64,000 nt of DNA, from contig JANCIK010000002.1 of assembly GCA_028532985.1 (NCBI GenBank), positions 3,596,001-3,660,000 on the forward strand, in the 5' to 3' direction. Each line of letters starts with the position of its first letter. Positions within the stretch are counted from its first letter, which is position 1. The stretch comes from Stropharia rugosoannulata. Taxonomy: Eukaryota; Basidiomycota; Agaricomycetes; Agaricales; Strophariaceae. Positions 51,601-62,296 of this stretch are shown one piece after another. Below the pieces are notes generated by a model that worked only from the letters and a program-made list of their open reading frames with translations, was not told the DNA's origin and made no database searches. Both the position numbers and the translations under genes were made by a program.

Positions 51601-51713
51601 AGTCCTCACCAAATGGTGATGCGAAGGCATACACAAATGCCCCTCTGGGCATCGGCTCGAAGACAACCAAGGTCATGCACCATCACGCCAACGCCAAAAT
51701 CAAAGCTCGATGA
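48625..51713 (+). CDS. UBP1: Membrane-anchored ubiquitin C-terminal hydrolase (Ubp1/USP30-like)
   Basis: Exons 48625-48967, 49018-49106, 49161-49272, 49329-49777 and 49833-51713 give 957 residues, phases closing. The N-terminus has a hydrophobic anchor (about residues 7-40, LFLQIAPFIVLFLVPAVVLL) followed by a basic Ser/Lys linker. The Cys box is NISGTYCFMNSTLQAMASL with Cys about 137. The His box is VCHYGQHSFGHYICYRRK with His about 600, followed by WLRISDDSV. Paired Cys-x-x-Cys motifs (CVVCGY; CICRKC) suit the USP zinc-finger in the fingers subdomain. The C-terminal about 230 residues are disordered. USPs remove ubiquitin from proteins; N-terminally anchored members are Ubp1 (ER, yeast) and USP30 (mitochondria, animals). 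Which membrane is used here cannot be read from sequence. Confidence 0.9.
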
Positions 51714-52216
51714 ATCTGTCTTCGTCCTCAACATAAAAAGTTTTTGTTTTCCAGCTAATCATATTCCCAACCCTTATCTTATTCGCTATTCTTCACGTTT
51801 ACGTTCTCTGTACAAGTCAACACCATATATGCATTGCACACCCCCACATATCATATTCTTTCTCCTCTGTTTTCTTCTATATCGAATGGAGCTACAAATT
51901 AAAAGTTATGCACACTGTCCAGTACTTCTTTGTCCGACTTTTGTACTTAATCACACTTGACCTGTATTTTTACAATACCGTATTAGTCACGCAAATGTCA
52001 CTGTCCCCGCCTCTGCTGGAATACCCGCTGATAGATAATTTATTTCATAAGTTTAATTAATGCATAAGAGTACATAAACGAGGTACATAGTCATATCTGA
52101 TTCTCAGTGTGCTAACTTAATCGTCGTGGAGGTCCCTGCATGACGATAAGGAAGGTGAAGATTTGCACCAACGAGCAGATTCAATGTCGTCCGCTCCATT
52201 CAGTGTCTCGACTGTA
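51714..52216. other. Ubp1-like 3' region
   Basis: AT-rich with a taattaatgcataag stretch; no gene. The next gene on the right is convergent. Confidence 0.45.
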
Positions 52217-52866
52217 CTAGACCAATCTTTTGATGACTATTGGCAACTGAAGCTGACGGAATCGTTAACATGTGCTGCTTACCTTCGCTTTCATCATCCT
52301 CTGCCAGCGAGTTAACTTCGTCCGAGACATCGTCACATTTGTCTGGCAGTTGTTGATGTTGTGTCAACTCATTGAAGAATTTGCTCAGCTTTTCAATGAA
52401 TGAAAATGAGTATAGTGGTTGTTGGATATCGAAGAAACATACCACAATTTCGTGGTCGATCCCATGAACATAGTGAATGTCTACGAGAATCCCTGGGACT
52501 CGACACCATGCAGAAATTTGCACGATATCTGAGGAGAAGAATATAGGAGCGCGTCGCTCTACACTATACTCTAAGCTGTTGCCACTATGTGAGTAACCTA
52601 TTTATTGAGATAATCTCAACGGTGCATTACCTCAATACCTCATCCTCCTCCACATTAGGACGAAATGGATGGTGGGGCTCCATTTCTTCAACGTAGGCCA
52701 TCGCGCGCCGTGCGTCCGCGACGCGCTCCATTAAATAAAGGTAGTTCCAGATAGGGTCGAAAAGTTCATGGAAGGTAAGAACGCTGAACACAGCGTTGGT
52801 GCCAGTGAATGCGGCCAACGCAAAGCTGAGAGGGTCCATGCCAAAAAATGCAGCGAATTCGGACAT
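52217..52866 (-). CDS. Small unrecognised protein with MDPLS-type hydrophobic N-terminus
   Basis: The minus-strand start is at 52866 (MSEFAAFFGMDPLSFALAAF), followed by a helical segment and acidic residues, with a donor near 52631. Later exons read ISAWCRVPGILVDIHYVHGI and KLSKFFNELTQHQQLPDK, then an acidic stretch, with a terminal short exon. The leader resembles the N-terminal helical stretch common in fungal STAND/NLR and related proteins, but no downstream domain is seen, so this could be a stand-alone or truncated copy. Family unknown. The 3' end is tentative. Confidence 0.4.
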
Positions 52867-54235
52867 CAGTACTACCAGAGCACCGAATACGATGGTGAAG
52901 TCGAGGATGAGTGGGAGAGCCAGTCTTACTACGAGAAGAGGATCAGGTTCGTGCTTTGTTTATAACTCAACACCGACTCATAGAACACATTATATGCCGT
53001 CGTATAGCGTATGTTTCGACGCCTCCTGATATTTCCAACCAAGTAACCCAATTCTAGGTGTAGAATACCTGCAAGACTCGGGTTACTGTATATGGTAACT
53101 TGCAATTACAGGCCGATGCTTCGCACGGCAATACGAGTCCATCTTTCTTTCAATGTGACGCGGGAAGATACCTGGGAGCAAAAGAAATGCGCGAACAAAA
53201 GTGAACCAAAATAGGGCCACAACTTGGCGACAACTTCAAGTTGACGACAACAGCAGCAAAGACATGTGCAGAACATTGGAAGAACTAGGTGCGGCACAAG
53301 CCACTGTTGTCTGAGCTTTGGCAGTCTGTTGCCTGCAGAACGTTGACAAAGATTGGTATAAATTTATGCCACGAGAGGTCAACGTTCAACGTCAACCGTC
53401 ACGCGTCACGAGCAGGTATGGACAAAAAGGGAAATTCGCGCGGTATTACTATTTTTTCACACGGGGAAAGGGCGTTTTAAAAGAACGATTCCTATAAATA
53501 GGACTCGTAACCCTACTCAGCTCGTCGGCCGCATGGGCTGCATGTCGCCAGGGATAATATGTCCGTCCTGTCTAGGCAGCCGTGGAAATAATGATCTAAA
53601 CGACTGCCGCGCCACGCAAGCGCCTCATTTCTGAGCCCAGACATGCCTATATTAAGCAACTAGCTATGCTGGTGACCATTTACAGAAACCTAACCCGACA
53701 ACACATTCTCATATTAATGACTAAACTTGCGTTGAAAACGAGGCATCAGAGTGGCTGCTACAGTCCATGACCTCATATGTGCTTTTCAAGCGGTCGTACT
53801 CTCCGGAAATTATGCTCGGGGGAAAGAGTATGGATAAACGCGGTACACATGAGGAATTCTATAAATAGAATATTTTACCCCATTTATATATAATTGACTA
53901 ATTTGGCAAGCCTCTCCAAAGTTGACTGCATGTACATACTTAAGCTTTGCGTTCAGGATGAATATAGATATGAATTTAGACAGGTGTAAGCGGACATATA
54001 TGACAGCAAAGAAAGAGCAGTACTAGCAGTGCTTATGGACTAAAGCATTGACAGACACGGAAGACAGTAAAGTAAAACTTGAGCAAAACAATGTAAGAAA
54101 ATGTTCACGTTTAACGCTGAAGTGGAGCGGGGTAAGGACGTCCGATTGGAGGTACAGCTCGCCCAGGCGCTGGTATGATTGTGCTTACGGACGGGTTGTC
54201 GACATGCGGTCTGAGGTCTATTGGAAATAAATAAT
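52867..54235. other. Intergenic, 1.4 kb
   Basis: No supported gene. Near 53098-53121 a segment matches one at 13256-13279. Around 53500 and 53865 two copies of a 'ctataaata' word occur (53492-53500 and 53860-53868); no assigned transcript starts nearby. Confidence 0.45.
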
Positions 54236-55093
54236 TTATGTATCATTATTACTAGTATGACTTGAACATGTTAAATCAAATAACGTACTCAGTCCAGATG
54301 CTGCAATAGCCTCAGAAGCTTCTCTTTCAACTCCGTTATGAACATCCGGGCTATCAACTTTGTAGTCTGGCACACGGGCTAACAACGCCCCGGATATCCG
54401 GTTAACCAACGCATATATTGGGCAGGATGTGTTGTACTTACGGCCATATGACCCAATTAGCATGTCAGCCATAGTCCTGAAGCGCTCTTCAATGGGAGTC
54501 ACATTCACAAACACTCCAGTCGTCTCAGATTTCTTCTTCAGTTTCTTGATGTACATGTCCTGTGTGGATAGCCACTGTATGCGAAATTTCGTGTTTGAGT
54601 TTAATTCTAGAAAACAGTAACAGGACTGACCAGCATGGATATGCGTAGCTTATCAATGTCTCTTGACAGCCTCTTAACCGCAAGTAGCTTGAACACACCC
54701 CGGACCAATAGGATGACATTAAACCTGGGAGACCGGCGAAGGTACCAAAGTTTCTTGAGGTCTTTTTCCAGACTGCCAAAAATACACACGAAGGTCGTAA
54801 GATCCCCAAGAGTAGAAAACAAAAAATTGGATTTCGTATAAAAGCAATGAAGCTGACCTTATAATCACGGTAGAAAACCCCTTCCTGTGCTTCGGGAGGA
54901 GGATCTCACAACTTTTATCCAGTTCGCGCCATGATCCAACGGCCTTGTTGTACATCTTAACCGATGCTGTGTATCGCTTGGTTGGAACAAGCTTGCGCGC
55001 GCCGTTTATGATTGTAAAAACTGCCCCGATGGCAGAGCATACGGACGCGACAAAGCTGTAAACGCTCATTCCGAGAACAGTCGGTGGTGCCAT
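54236..55093 (-). CDS. Unrecognised protein with N-terminal hydrophobic helix
   Basis: Minus-strand start at 55093: MAPPTVLGMSVYSFVASVCS, a hydrophobic leader, then a basic helix. Splicing from a donor near 54865 to about 54775 gives LEKDLKKLWYLRRSPRFNVI; the next intron leads to LSTQDMYIKKLKKKSETTG and FVNVTPIEERFRTMADMLIG, ending at 54236. About 265-280 residues, largely helical. The layout (hydrophobic leader plus helical bundle) is like the neighbour at 52.2-52.9 kb and reminiscent of N-terminal domains of fungal NLR-like proteins. This is similarity of pattern only; no function is assigned. Confidence 0.5.
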
Positions 55094-55773
55094 TTTGCGC
55101 GACTGTAGATGTAAATCGAGTCTAGTATGACCCGAGGTTTGAATGTCACTTGAGCCTCTGGCCTGCAGCGAGACTGAAACGCAGAGAACCGGTCAGGTCC
55201 ACAGATGGATGGATAATTCGGCACAGGCAGATTATATTAGAAACTCGTCATGAAGTCATAAGTACTACTGGGCTAGTACTCACCACTAAGTTAACGTTGG
55301 ATGAAAATCAGGGTTAAGAGCTAAACCTATGACGGACGTGGGTTAAAGACAGTGTACGGAAGAGGACATCTCTGCAGTACGTGGGTGAAAGCATAATCAG
55401 TTGGCTGTGAGATCCCAGAACGTGGTGCGCTCGTGTCGTTTTGTGGGCGACAGCGCGTGTCGATCCTGATACCGGCGAGGAAGGGCGAGGATCCGATGTG
55501 GCTTTTTTTAACATGGAGTCATTGTGCTATTATTGATTAATATTGATTGCCCACCCTGGGTCACAATGTAATAGTGCCTTTGACTCCGTTGAATACTAGT
55601 CATCACAATCGTCGGTCGTGCAGAAATACGATTAGGATTCCATGATAACCAAAGTTCAATGACAACTCGATAGATTGTAGTCATGCCCGACGTCATTCAG
55701 AGCGGAGTGTAATGAACGTAATATGGCCTATAGATATAACGTACGATACACGTTTCCATGATTATACAACATT
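55094..55773. other. Intergenic, about 680 bp
   Basis: Nothing gene-like on either strand beyond short frames without motifs. Confidence 0.45.
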
Positions 55774-56745
55774 CTAAGGGGTATCGATTACTGCCCATGA
55801 CGCTCCATCTGGAATGTGATAGGCTTCGCCGCACGCATCGGGGTAAATCGATGCGAAAGGCTGATACCAGTCTGTATGAGCTGAGAGCTCTAGCCGAATG
55901 GCAAAACATTGACGATCATGTGGTATCGTAATAACTTCCTTATCGGTCTCAAGGAAGTTCAATACCGCAAAGATAGTCGACAGGCTTTTAACAAGAATGT
56001 GGCCCGAGTCTGAGTTACAACGAGTAGGCGGTGCCACTTGAATAAACACCCTGGAGTAGTATACCGTACTGCAATGACACCATTCCTTCCCTTCGGGAGA
56101 TACATCCATAGAGCCGTGTAGTGATGCATCATTCCCAAGCGGACATCAAAAAAACCAGCACTTGGATTCCCAATCTGGTCAAAGTCATAGGCAGTGGGCA
56201 CAGAATTCAGCCAGAGTGGTCTTTCTTCACGGAATTCATAGACCTGGGGTCCCCATGGAAGTAAAAAGCTAGAACTGTACGGTTCAGTTGAGCTGAAGGG
56301 ATAGGGAGCGTCGGATGGTGAATACAGCAGTACATCTGTGCCCGAGGTGGCCATACCCTCGTCATATGCAATGAAAATATTAACATTGAAAATTCCCATG
56401 TGCGAGTAAATCGTATCTTCCTCTCGGATGTCGTATCTTTCCGCTGCTCATTGCACGCAGCGAGAGATGGGAATATCCTTCACTAAGAACCTATTGAGCT
56501 CGAAGCCTGTGATAGACGTAGCCTTTAGGATTTGGGCCAGTATGTCTTTGCCTCGCTTGTCTGCTATGCCATCAGTGCCGAGCACAGAACATTTGCAGTT
56601 GTAAAAGTCGATGCAACGCGGACGATGGGTTCCAGTAGTGTCCATCCGCGTGGGTGAACCATGCGTCGGTATTCTGGATTCGTCAAGTTGTTGATGCATA
56701 CTGTTTGGGTCCTGTATCCATCCAGGCGAAGGTCGCGTTGTCTAG
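55774..56745 (-). pseudogene. Decayed HET-domain gene copy
   Basis: On the minus strand, pieces match the intact HET protein at 59757-61998 in order: TFAWMDT (about 56740), IDFYN...LGTDGIADK, DILAQILKATSITG, DIPISR, then EEDTIYSHMGIFNVNIFIAY, WGPQVYEFREERPLWLN and FAVLNFLETDKEV with IPHDRQCFAIRLE. Damage: frameshifts around 56640-56720; a TGA at 56448-56450 where the intact copy has Trp (TGG); loss of the block after IAYDEG that should contain ERAFSRL; and another frame change before 56109. The N-terminal half of the HET domain is absent. This is a relic, not a gene. Confidence 0.85.
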
Positions 56746-56982
56746 CCCGAGTGAACCAGAGACCAGTATAAATTCCCTGGATAAGACCGTGTTTCTTCTG
56801 CTAGTAGGCAACATTTGCTTCCTTGAGGAGACTGGGACCAGGTATATGCGAGAATACTAATTTCGAACCAGGTGCAAGAAGGGAAAAGACAGAAAAGAAA
56901 AGACAAGTAGATGCCGGGGATGCCGGTGTAATTGAACGCGGGGCACGTGCTACAAACACGTTACAACTAAGCGGTCCATCGA

Positions 56983-58470
56983 ATGATGATTGCCACTTGT
57001 TGGCTACTTGCAAGCTACTTCGCATACACCAACTTGTTCACCAATATTATGGTGGCCACCACGCCTTACCAATGTCTAACGCTATCGCTCTTGGTGCTTC
57101 CGCCATTGCTTCTTACAACTTACTTATTTTCCATTTTTCCTAATCCACCGGCCCCCGTCTTCATCTATCCATCGTTAGCGAGTTTGCCGCCCTCCTCAAA
57201 ATCATGGTCAATATACCCAGAGGACTTCTATCCGGGCGGCGGATATGCCTCTTTTCCAAGCGGAAAGGTACGTCAACTCGCCTCTAAATCGTGTTGGGTC
57301 CCCATCGACATCTATCGTCTAGGTTAGATATTGGCTGCTTGGCCCAGAAAACGGAAAGAAGGTTCGCCATTGTAGCGCGGTATTGTGCGACAGTATTGAC
57401 CTCGCACCTATCAGGTCGTCTTGATTCACGGACTGTCAATACCTGCTATAATTTGGAAGGATGTTGCACCATCGCTCGCTGCGCGTGGCTATCGCGTTTT
57501 GTTATATGGTGCGACGCTATCCCCTGTGCGCTGCTGTTTAGCTCATATCCCTTGTAGATCTTTACGGGAGAGGCTATTCAGATGCGCCAATCACATCCTA
57601 CAACGCTAGCCTATACACAACGCAGCTTGCGTTCCTCATGCAGTATCTCAAGTGGGACAAGGCGAATATTGTAGGGCTCTCCATGGGCGGTGCCATTGCG
57701 GCGTCATTCACGGCTGAGTTCCCACATCTGGTAGACGAAGGCGTCGGGCTCGTTGCGTCCGCGGGGCTAATGGAAGTGCGTCACTCATTACTTCGTCCTA
57801 CACGTTCCCGGACTAATGGGCGTAAGTAGGCAAGCGACATCTCACGCACAGCCAAATTTATGTCCTCGCCGCTCGTGCAAACTCTAGCATCGACAAAGCC
57901 GGTCCAGGTGCGCATTATCCTTCCCCACACAATACAAATCTAATTTTGTGCAGGCGTATCTCCAGCGGCTCACCAATCAGACGATTGTTAAGAATACGAA
58001 CGAGTCTTTCGAGGAGAACCCCATTGTGGAGGTGCGTGCCTGTCGGAATGTGGGCGGCCCATTTGTCAATTAATTTCATAGATTGTGCGCCTGCAATCGG
58101 CTCATCTTTCTGGCTACAATCATGCACTGTCTTCGTCCTTGCGCGATGGGCCCATCCGGGGGCAGCGCACGACGTTCACCGCGCCTGCTTTCAGCGGAAA
58201 GCGTGTGCTCATCCTCCATGTAGGTATTTCGCTCCGATATTGATCACGTAACTGACTCTTCTTTCTCAGGGTACGAAGGACGTCACTGTACACCCAAAAT
58301 ACGCGACCCAAATACACGACCTTCTCCCATCGGGAACGCGGCGGAAGTTGATCATTGTCGACGGCGGGGGCCATGATCTTAGTATTAGTCACCCGCAAGT
58401 AGTCACCGACTCTCTGGTCGATCTCCTCGTGGGCTCTGCCAGATCTTGGCCTCTTCAAGAAAAATCATAA
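56983..58470 (+). CDS. Alpha/beta hydrolase with N-terminal membrane segment
   Basis: The start at 56983 (MMIATCWLLASYFAYTNLFT) is followed by a second hydrophobic stretch (LTLSLLVLPPLLLTTYLFSI). Exon 1 is 56983-57267. Exon 2 (57323 onward) gives VRYWLLGPENGKK and, after a further intron, VVLIHGLSIPAIIWKDVAPS (oxyanion HG). Then come DLYGRGYSDAP, the nucleophile elbow NIVGLSMGGAIA (Ser), HGTKDVTVHPKY (acid) and VDGGGHDLS (His), so the catalytic triad is complete. The final residues LQEKS end at 58470. This fold covers lipases, esterases and epoxide hydrolases; the substrate is unknown. It sits inside the HET cluster between a decayed copy and a remnant, which may be chance. Confidence 0.82.
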
Positions 58471-59032
58471 CTCCGAATCTTCTGGTGTCTGCCACTCTGC
58501 CGTGCCTATACCACCACTACCCACGCAAGATATACAGACACCGTACTCCGACCATATACCTGTTTAATTTATTTCTTGCCACAAAGTACTATTAGATCTC
58601 ATATTCCCATACGATATGCCACGTCTCCGTCATGTGTTTGTCTGTAGTTTTGCCGTATCTTACCTATGTTGTGCTTTTCAGTTTAGTGTATCTGTGTACT
58701 TGTATCTGTACTGTGATTTGTCATGTCATTATTTTTGTAGGACTGTTCCAGGATATTAATTTAGATAGGGAATTTCAATCTTGTAAAATTGAACTGGCAC
58801 TGAGGCTTTGTTTCTACCCAGAAGTTTGTGTGAGCAGTACTTTGGAGCTACAACATAAGTATAATGAGCGGGGCTGGCCCACCATACGGCATAACCTCGG
58901 CGATTGTAGTGCGTGTACGCCTAATTTGAGTGATTGGCTCTATGTAACTGGCGCGGTTACTAGCCTCCTTCTAAGTTTCCCCTCCTACCACCTTGCCGCC
59001 TCAGCAGCTCAGAGGTTGGCGAATCTATTTAA
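58471..59032. other. Hydrolase 3' region
   Basis: T-rich plus strand with many gtat/tgt words; an open frame at 58632-59039 has hydrophobic residues but no start context or homology I recognise. Confidence 0.4.
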
Positions 59033-59305
59033 TGTATAGATGGTACAAAGAATCTGCTGTTTGTGTTGCGTACCGTGCGCAGACTGCAAAATTGCAAGAT
59101 ACTTATACACGCCGATGGCTGGTTTGCACGCGGCTGGGTGCCCGTGCGATTGCCCCGCGACGCATCGACTTCTACTACGGCTGCCGTTGGAGGCCCCTCG
59201 GAACGCAAGGCATTGATGATAGGTCACGGTTGTCGAAAGCATGTCGACGGTTGTAGCAGTATTGAACTTTCGCGAAACTGAATCTGAAGTTGAAATAGAC
59301 CAGTA
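59033..59305 (+). pseudogene. Small HET-domain gene remnant
   Basis: Readable in two frames: MYRWYKESAVCVAYRAQTAK matches RWYKKADACIAYLAQT of the intact copy. A second frame reads WFARGW; a third continues APRRIDFYYGCRWRPLGTQG. After a deletion of the HET middle, MSTVVAVLNFRETESEVEI and a stop follow. It is a fragment with frameshifts and internal deletion, on the opposite strand to the copy at 55.8-56.7 kb. Confidence 0.75.
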
Positions 59306-59681
59306 GGCGCGCAGGGAGCCAATTACATTTGACATGGAATGTCACGACACGCACCCAACCCGCACCAGAACGATAGGATAAGTCGTACAAACATGGCACC
59401 GTTTACCGTACAATATACCTATAATTATAAACCTTGATGTATAACGACGTCGAAAGTAGGTACATATTTGGGAGCTGAAAGGTCAAAGAAAAGTGGATGA
59501 TCGGGACGACTTTCTAACACGGACTTGCTTCGAAACCGTCGTTGTCTATTAATACAGTGACATGGGGTTGAAACGTTGATCACTGGAGTCAAACCGGAGT
59601 TCCTATACATACCAAATACACACATCACTTTCTATCTGAGGCAGCCATCAGCACTGGAGGCTATGCAGCGACATAACGAAT
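59306..59681. other. Intergenic before intact HET gene
   Basis: No homology seen in about 375 bp. Confidence 0.4.
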
Positions 59682-59690
59682 TATATATAT
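59682..59690 (+). promoter_or_regulatory. Possible TATA box of the intact HET gene
   Basis: A tatatata run lies about 70 nt upstream of the HET ATG at 59757. Positional support only. Confidence 0.4.
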
Positions 59691-59756
59691 TCAAAGGAGC
59701 AAGAGGATCGAATTCCCTATCATGACATAACCAGAGTCGTCCAACAAACCTACTTT

Positions 59757-61998
59757 ATGTCCGCCAGCTCAAGCTCCATTCAATCGGATACAACAAGTAA
59801 GAACAGCAAAGTTTATCAAGCTACCGCAAGCTTAGACTCAAGGAATTATCTTACAGCCCAAACAGTCTATACATGCAACCTCATAAAGGCTCTGACTGAC
59901 TTTGTCACCGAACTAATCCATGGTCAGGAACAGTTTCTGGGGCCGTACGGCATCAATCTTCCACTTTCCAAGGATCCTTCTCTTTGCATACACCAACACG
60001 AAGATAGAACGGTCGGATTTTCCGGAGAGGCTGAGAAGCTAGCCACTGCCTTGAGTGGGTTTGTTGCATCCCTCTGTGACGCACGGCGTATAGGCTCAGA
60101 GGCATCTTCTCAATCTGTTGAAGAGTTGGCAGAACAAGGTGTGTTTTGACTGACATCCGAACCGTTACCGATGCTTATACCTCGCTGGCTGTTTCATTGT
60201 AGCAAACAATCAGCAGGAAACCAAAGCATTGTCTTTAGTAGCGAACACTTCTAATACCCATGCGTCTCCGGCCGTCATAATCCACAATAACGAGGAAATA
60301 CCTGAAACAGAAACAAGTGAACGTGAGTTGAGGCTACCGCGAACGATTGCCTCATTCTAACTCCTGCCAGCGGCTACACCGGAAGCGAAGAAGGCGATTG
60401 TTCGGACAGCTCTCGCGGAAGCGCGGCATATCATCTTCAACAGGATGCCCATCCGAATGTTAATGCTGGACGCCGAAGGAACCGACATAAAGCTCGTAGA
60501 ACGGCCTGAAATATACAGACATGTTTCTAATCAGATTGAGCGCGCAGTGGATGGCTTCAAAAAAGACGAATTCAGAAGGTCACGGGAAATTTCTCCAGAT
60601 TGGCCGCACGGAAGGTTTCGAAATCCAATTAAGAAGCTCGTTAACAAGTACACCCGGTATGTAATTTTATCGCACACTTGGTGTCAAGGCGTCCCCGGCG
60701 AAGTGACATACGCAAACTGGAAATCAAAGGCATACAGTCCGGAGTCTGCAGCATATGCAAAACTCGCCAAATTCTGCAGGGTTGCGGCGACTACGTATGG
60801 CGTGACATTGGCCTGGATGGATACAATCTGCATAAACAAGGACAGCAGTTCGGAACTTGACGAGTCCATTCGTTCGATGTTTAGGTGGTACAAAAAGGCT
60901 GACGCCTGTATTGCATATCTTGCCCAAACTCGCCGTCTTATGGATATGAAAGCCGATTCATGGTTCACGCGTGGCTGGACGTTACAGGAGCTCATCGCTC
61001 CGCGTCGCATAGACTTCTACAATCGTGATTGGACCCCACTCGGAACTGAGGATGTCGAAGATAAACATAACAAGCAGATATTGGCTCAAATTATGCATGC
61101 AACATCTATCACAGGCGACGAACTCAACAAACCCTACTTGACGGACATCCCCATCTCTCGGCGTATGCAGTGGGCAGCCAAAAGACATGTTACACGCGAG
61201 GAAGACATCTCATACTCGCTCATGGGTATATTCAATGTCAGCATCTCCATAGCTTATGGCGAAGGGGCGGAGCGTGCCTTTTCTCGCCTTATGTGTGAGA
61301 TTCTGTCCAATGCAGGCCGTAATCAGCAAGTTTTAGATATTGTTAATTGGGGAACTGGTGTTGGCCCGCCGAACCTTGCGCGCCGGTATGCTAGTGAAAC
61401 TTACATGTCAAGCTATTTAATCCCTTCTGGCCCTCAAGCTTATGCCTTTCGAGAGGAGGCTCCTTTATGGCCCAATGAAAGCCTCGAATTGCCAATGGCA
61501 ATAACTAGATTAGGAATTCAGGTGCCTGTCTTGTTGATGCCCGTGTGGATATACACTTTTCACAAAAAGAATGGCGATGAACGACTAGATCTGCCCCCGC
61601 CTACCCCGCAAAGCAGTTTCTATGCACGCATTATAACGACTTCAGAAAACGGACTGTCGGTTTCTCAGTACAATGTATTGGACTCTAGAGCCTTCGACCA
61701 GTCGTCAATGAAACGACGCACCTTCGACGTTACTGTCAGTGACTCAATGTCCACTGTCCTTGCGGTGCTGAACTTCAGCGAAACGAAGTCCGAAGTAGAA
61801 ATACCTCACGATCGTTTATGTTTCGCAATCAGGCTTGAATTCAGCGATACCGATATCAGCCACTCAAATCGGTTTACTCTAGTGCGTACACGGAAGCCCG
61901 TAACCTTCCCAATGGAAAGCCATGGGAAACTGTCATACACTGTCCCAAAAGAAAAGCTGTACAGGTACGGAATCGCATATCGCACATTATACCTCTAG
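59757..61998 (+). CDS. HET-domain protein (non-self recognition/incompatibility type), intact copy
   Basis: Exons 59757-60138, 60203-60322 and 60371-61998 give 709 residues, phases closing. Residues 1-165 are a variable N-terminal region with two helical blocks (TCNLIKALTDFVTELI; GEAEKLATALSGFVASL) that recur in the neighbour copy. A conserved lead follows (PIRMLMLDAEGTDIKLVERP). The HET domain (about 263-440) has YVILSHTW, LAWMDTICINKDSSSELDES, MFRWYKKADACIAYLAQ, WFTRGWTLQELIAPRRIDFY, RRMQWAAKRHVTREEDISYS and LMGIFNVSISIAYGEGAERAF. This is the order seen in HET-E/HET-D-type proteins. A C-terminal region of about 250 residues without known domain follows. HET proteins of ascomycetes trigger cell death after fusion of unlike individuals; in basidiomycetes the role is not established. 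No NACHT or WD repeats are present. The reading frame has no damage. Confidence 0.87.
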
Positions 61999-62296
61999 AT
62001 TCCAGCTATGGACATACCATGACAATGCCCACATATGTAGACACGTTATATTTTGTATTTACCTATCGTAACAGGTAAGGATTTTGTTATATCGACGTGT
62101 TAGCATTGTTTGTTGGATTTGACCATGGCTCTTTCTGACCAACTCATCTTCCAGTCAATCAGACATCAAAAAACGATGGGCAAAGTTGGCTTGCTTAGCG
62201 ACGTCAGCATGTTGTGGGCGTTGTGTATGCAGTCTTACCCACGGCATTCCTCTTTGTTCAGTAGGACGAATCCTGCTTCCTATCATGTACCAAGAT
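61999..62296. other. Intergenic between HET copies
   Basis: About 300 bp, holds the 3' end of one copy and the promoter of the next; short frames only. Confidence 0.45.
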
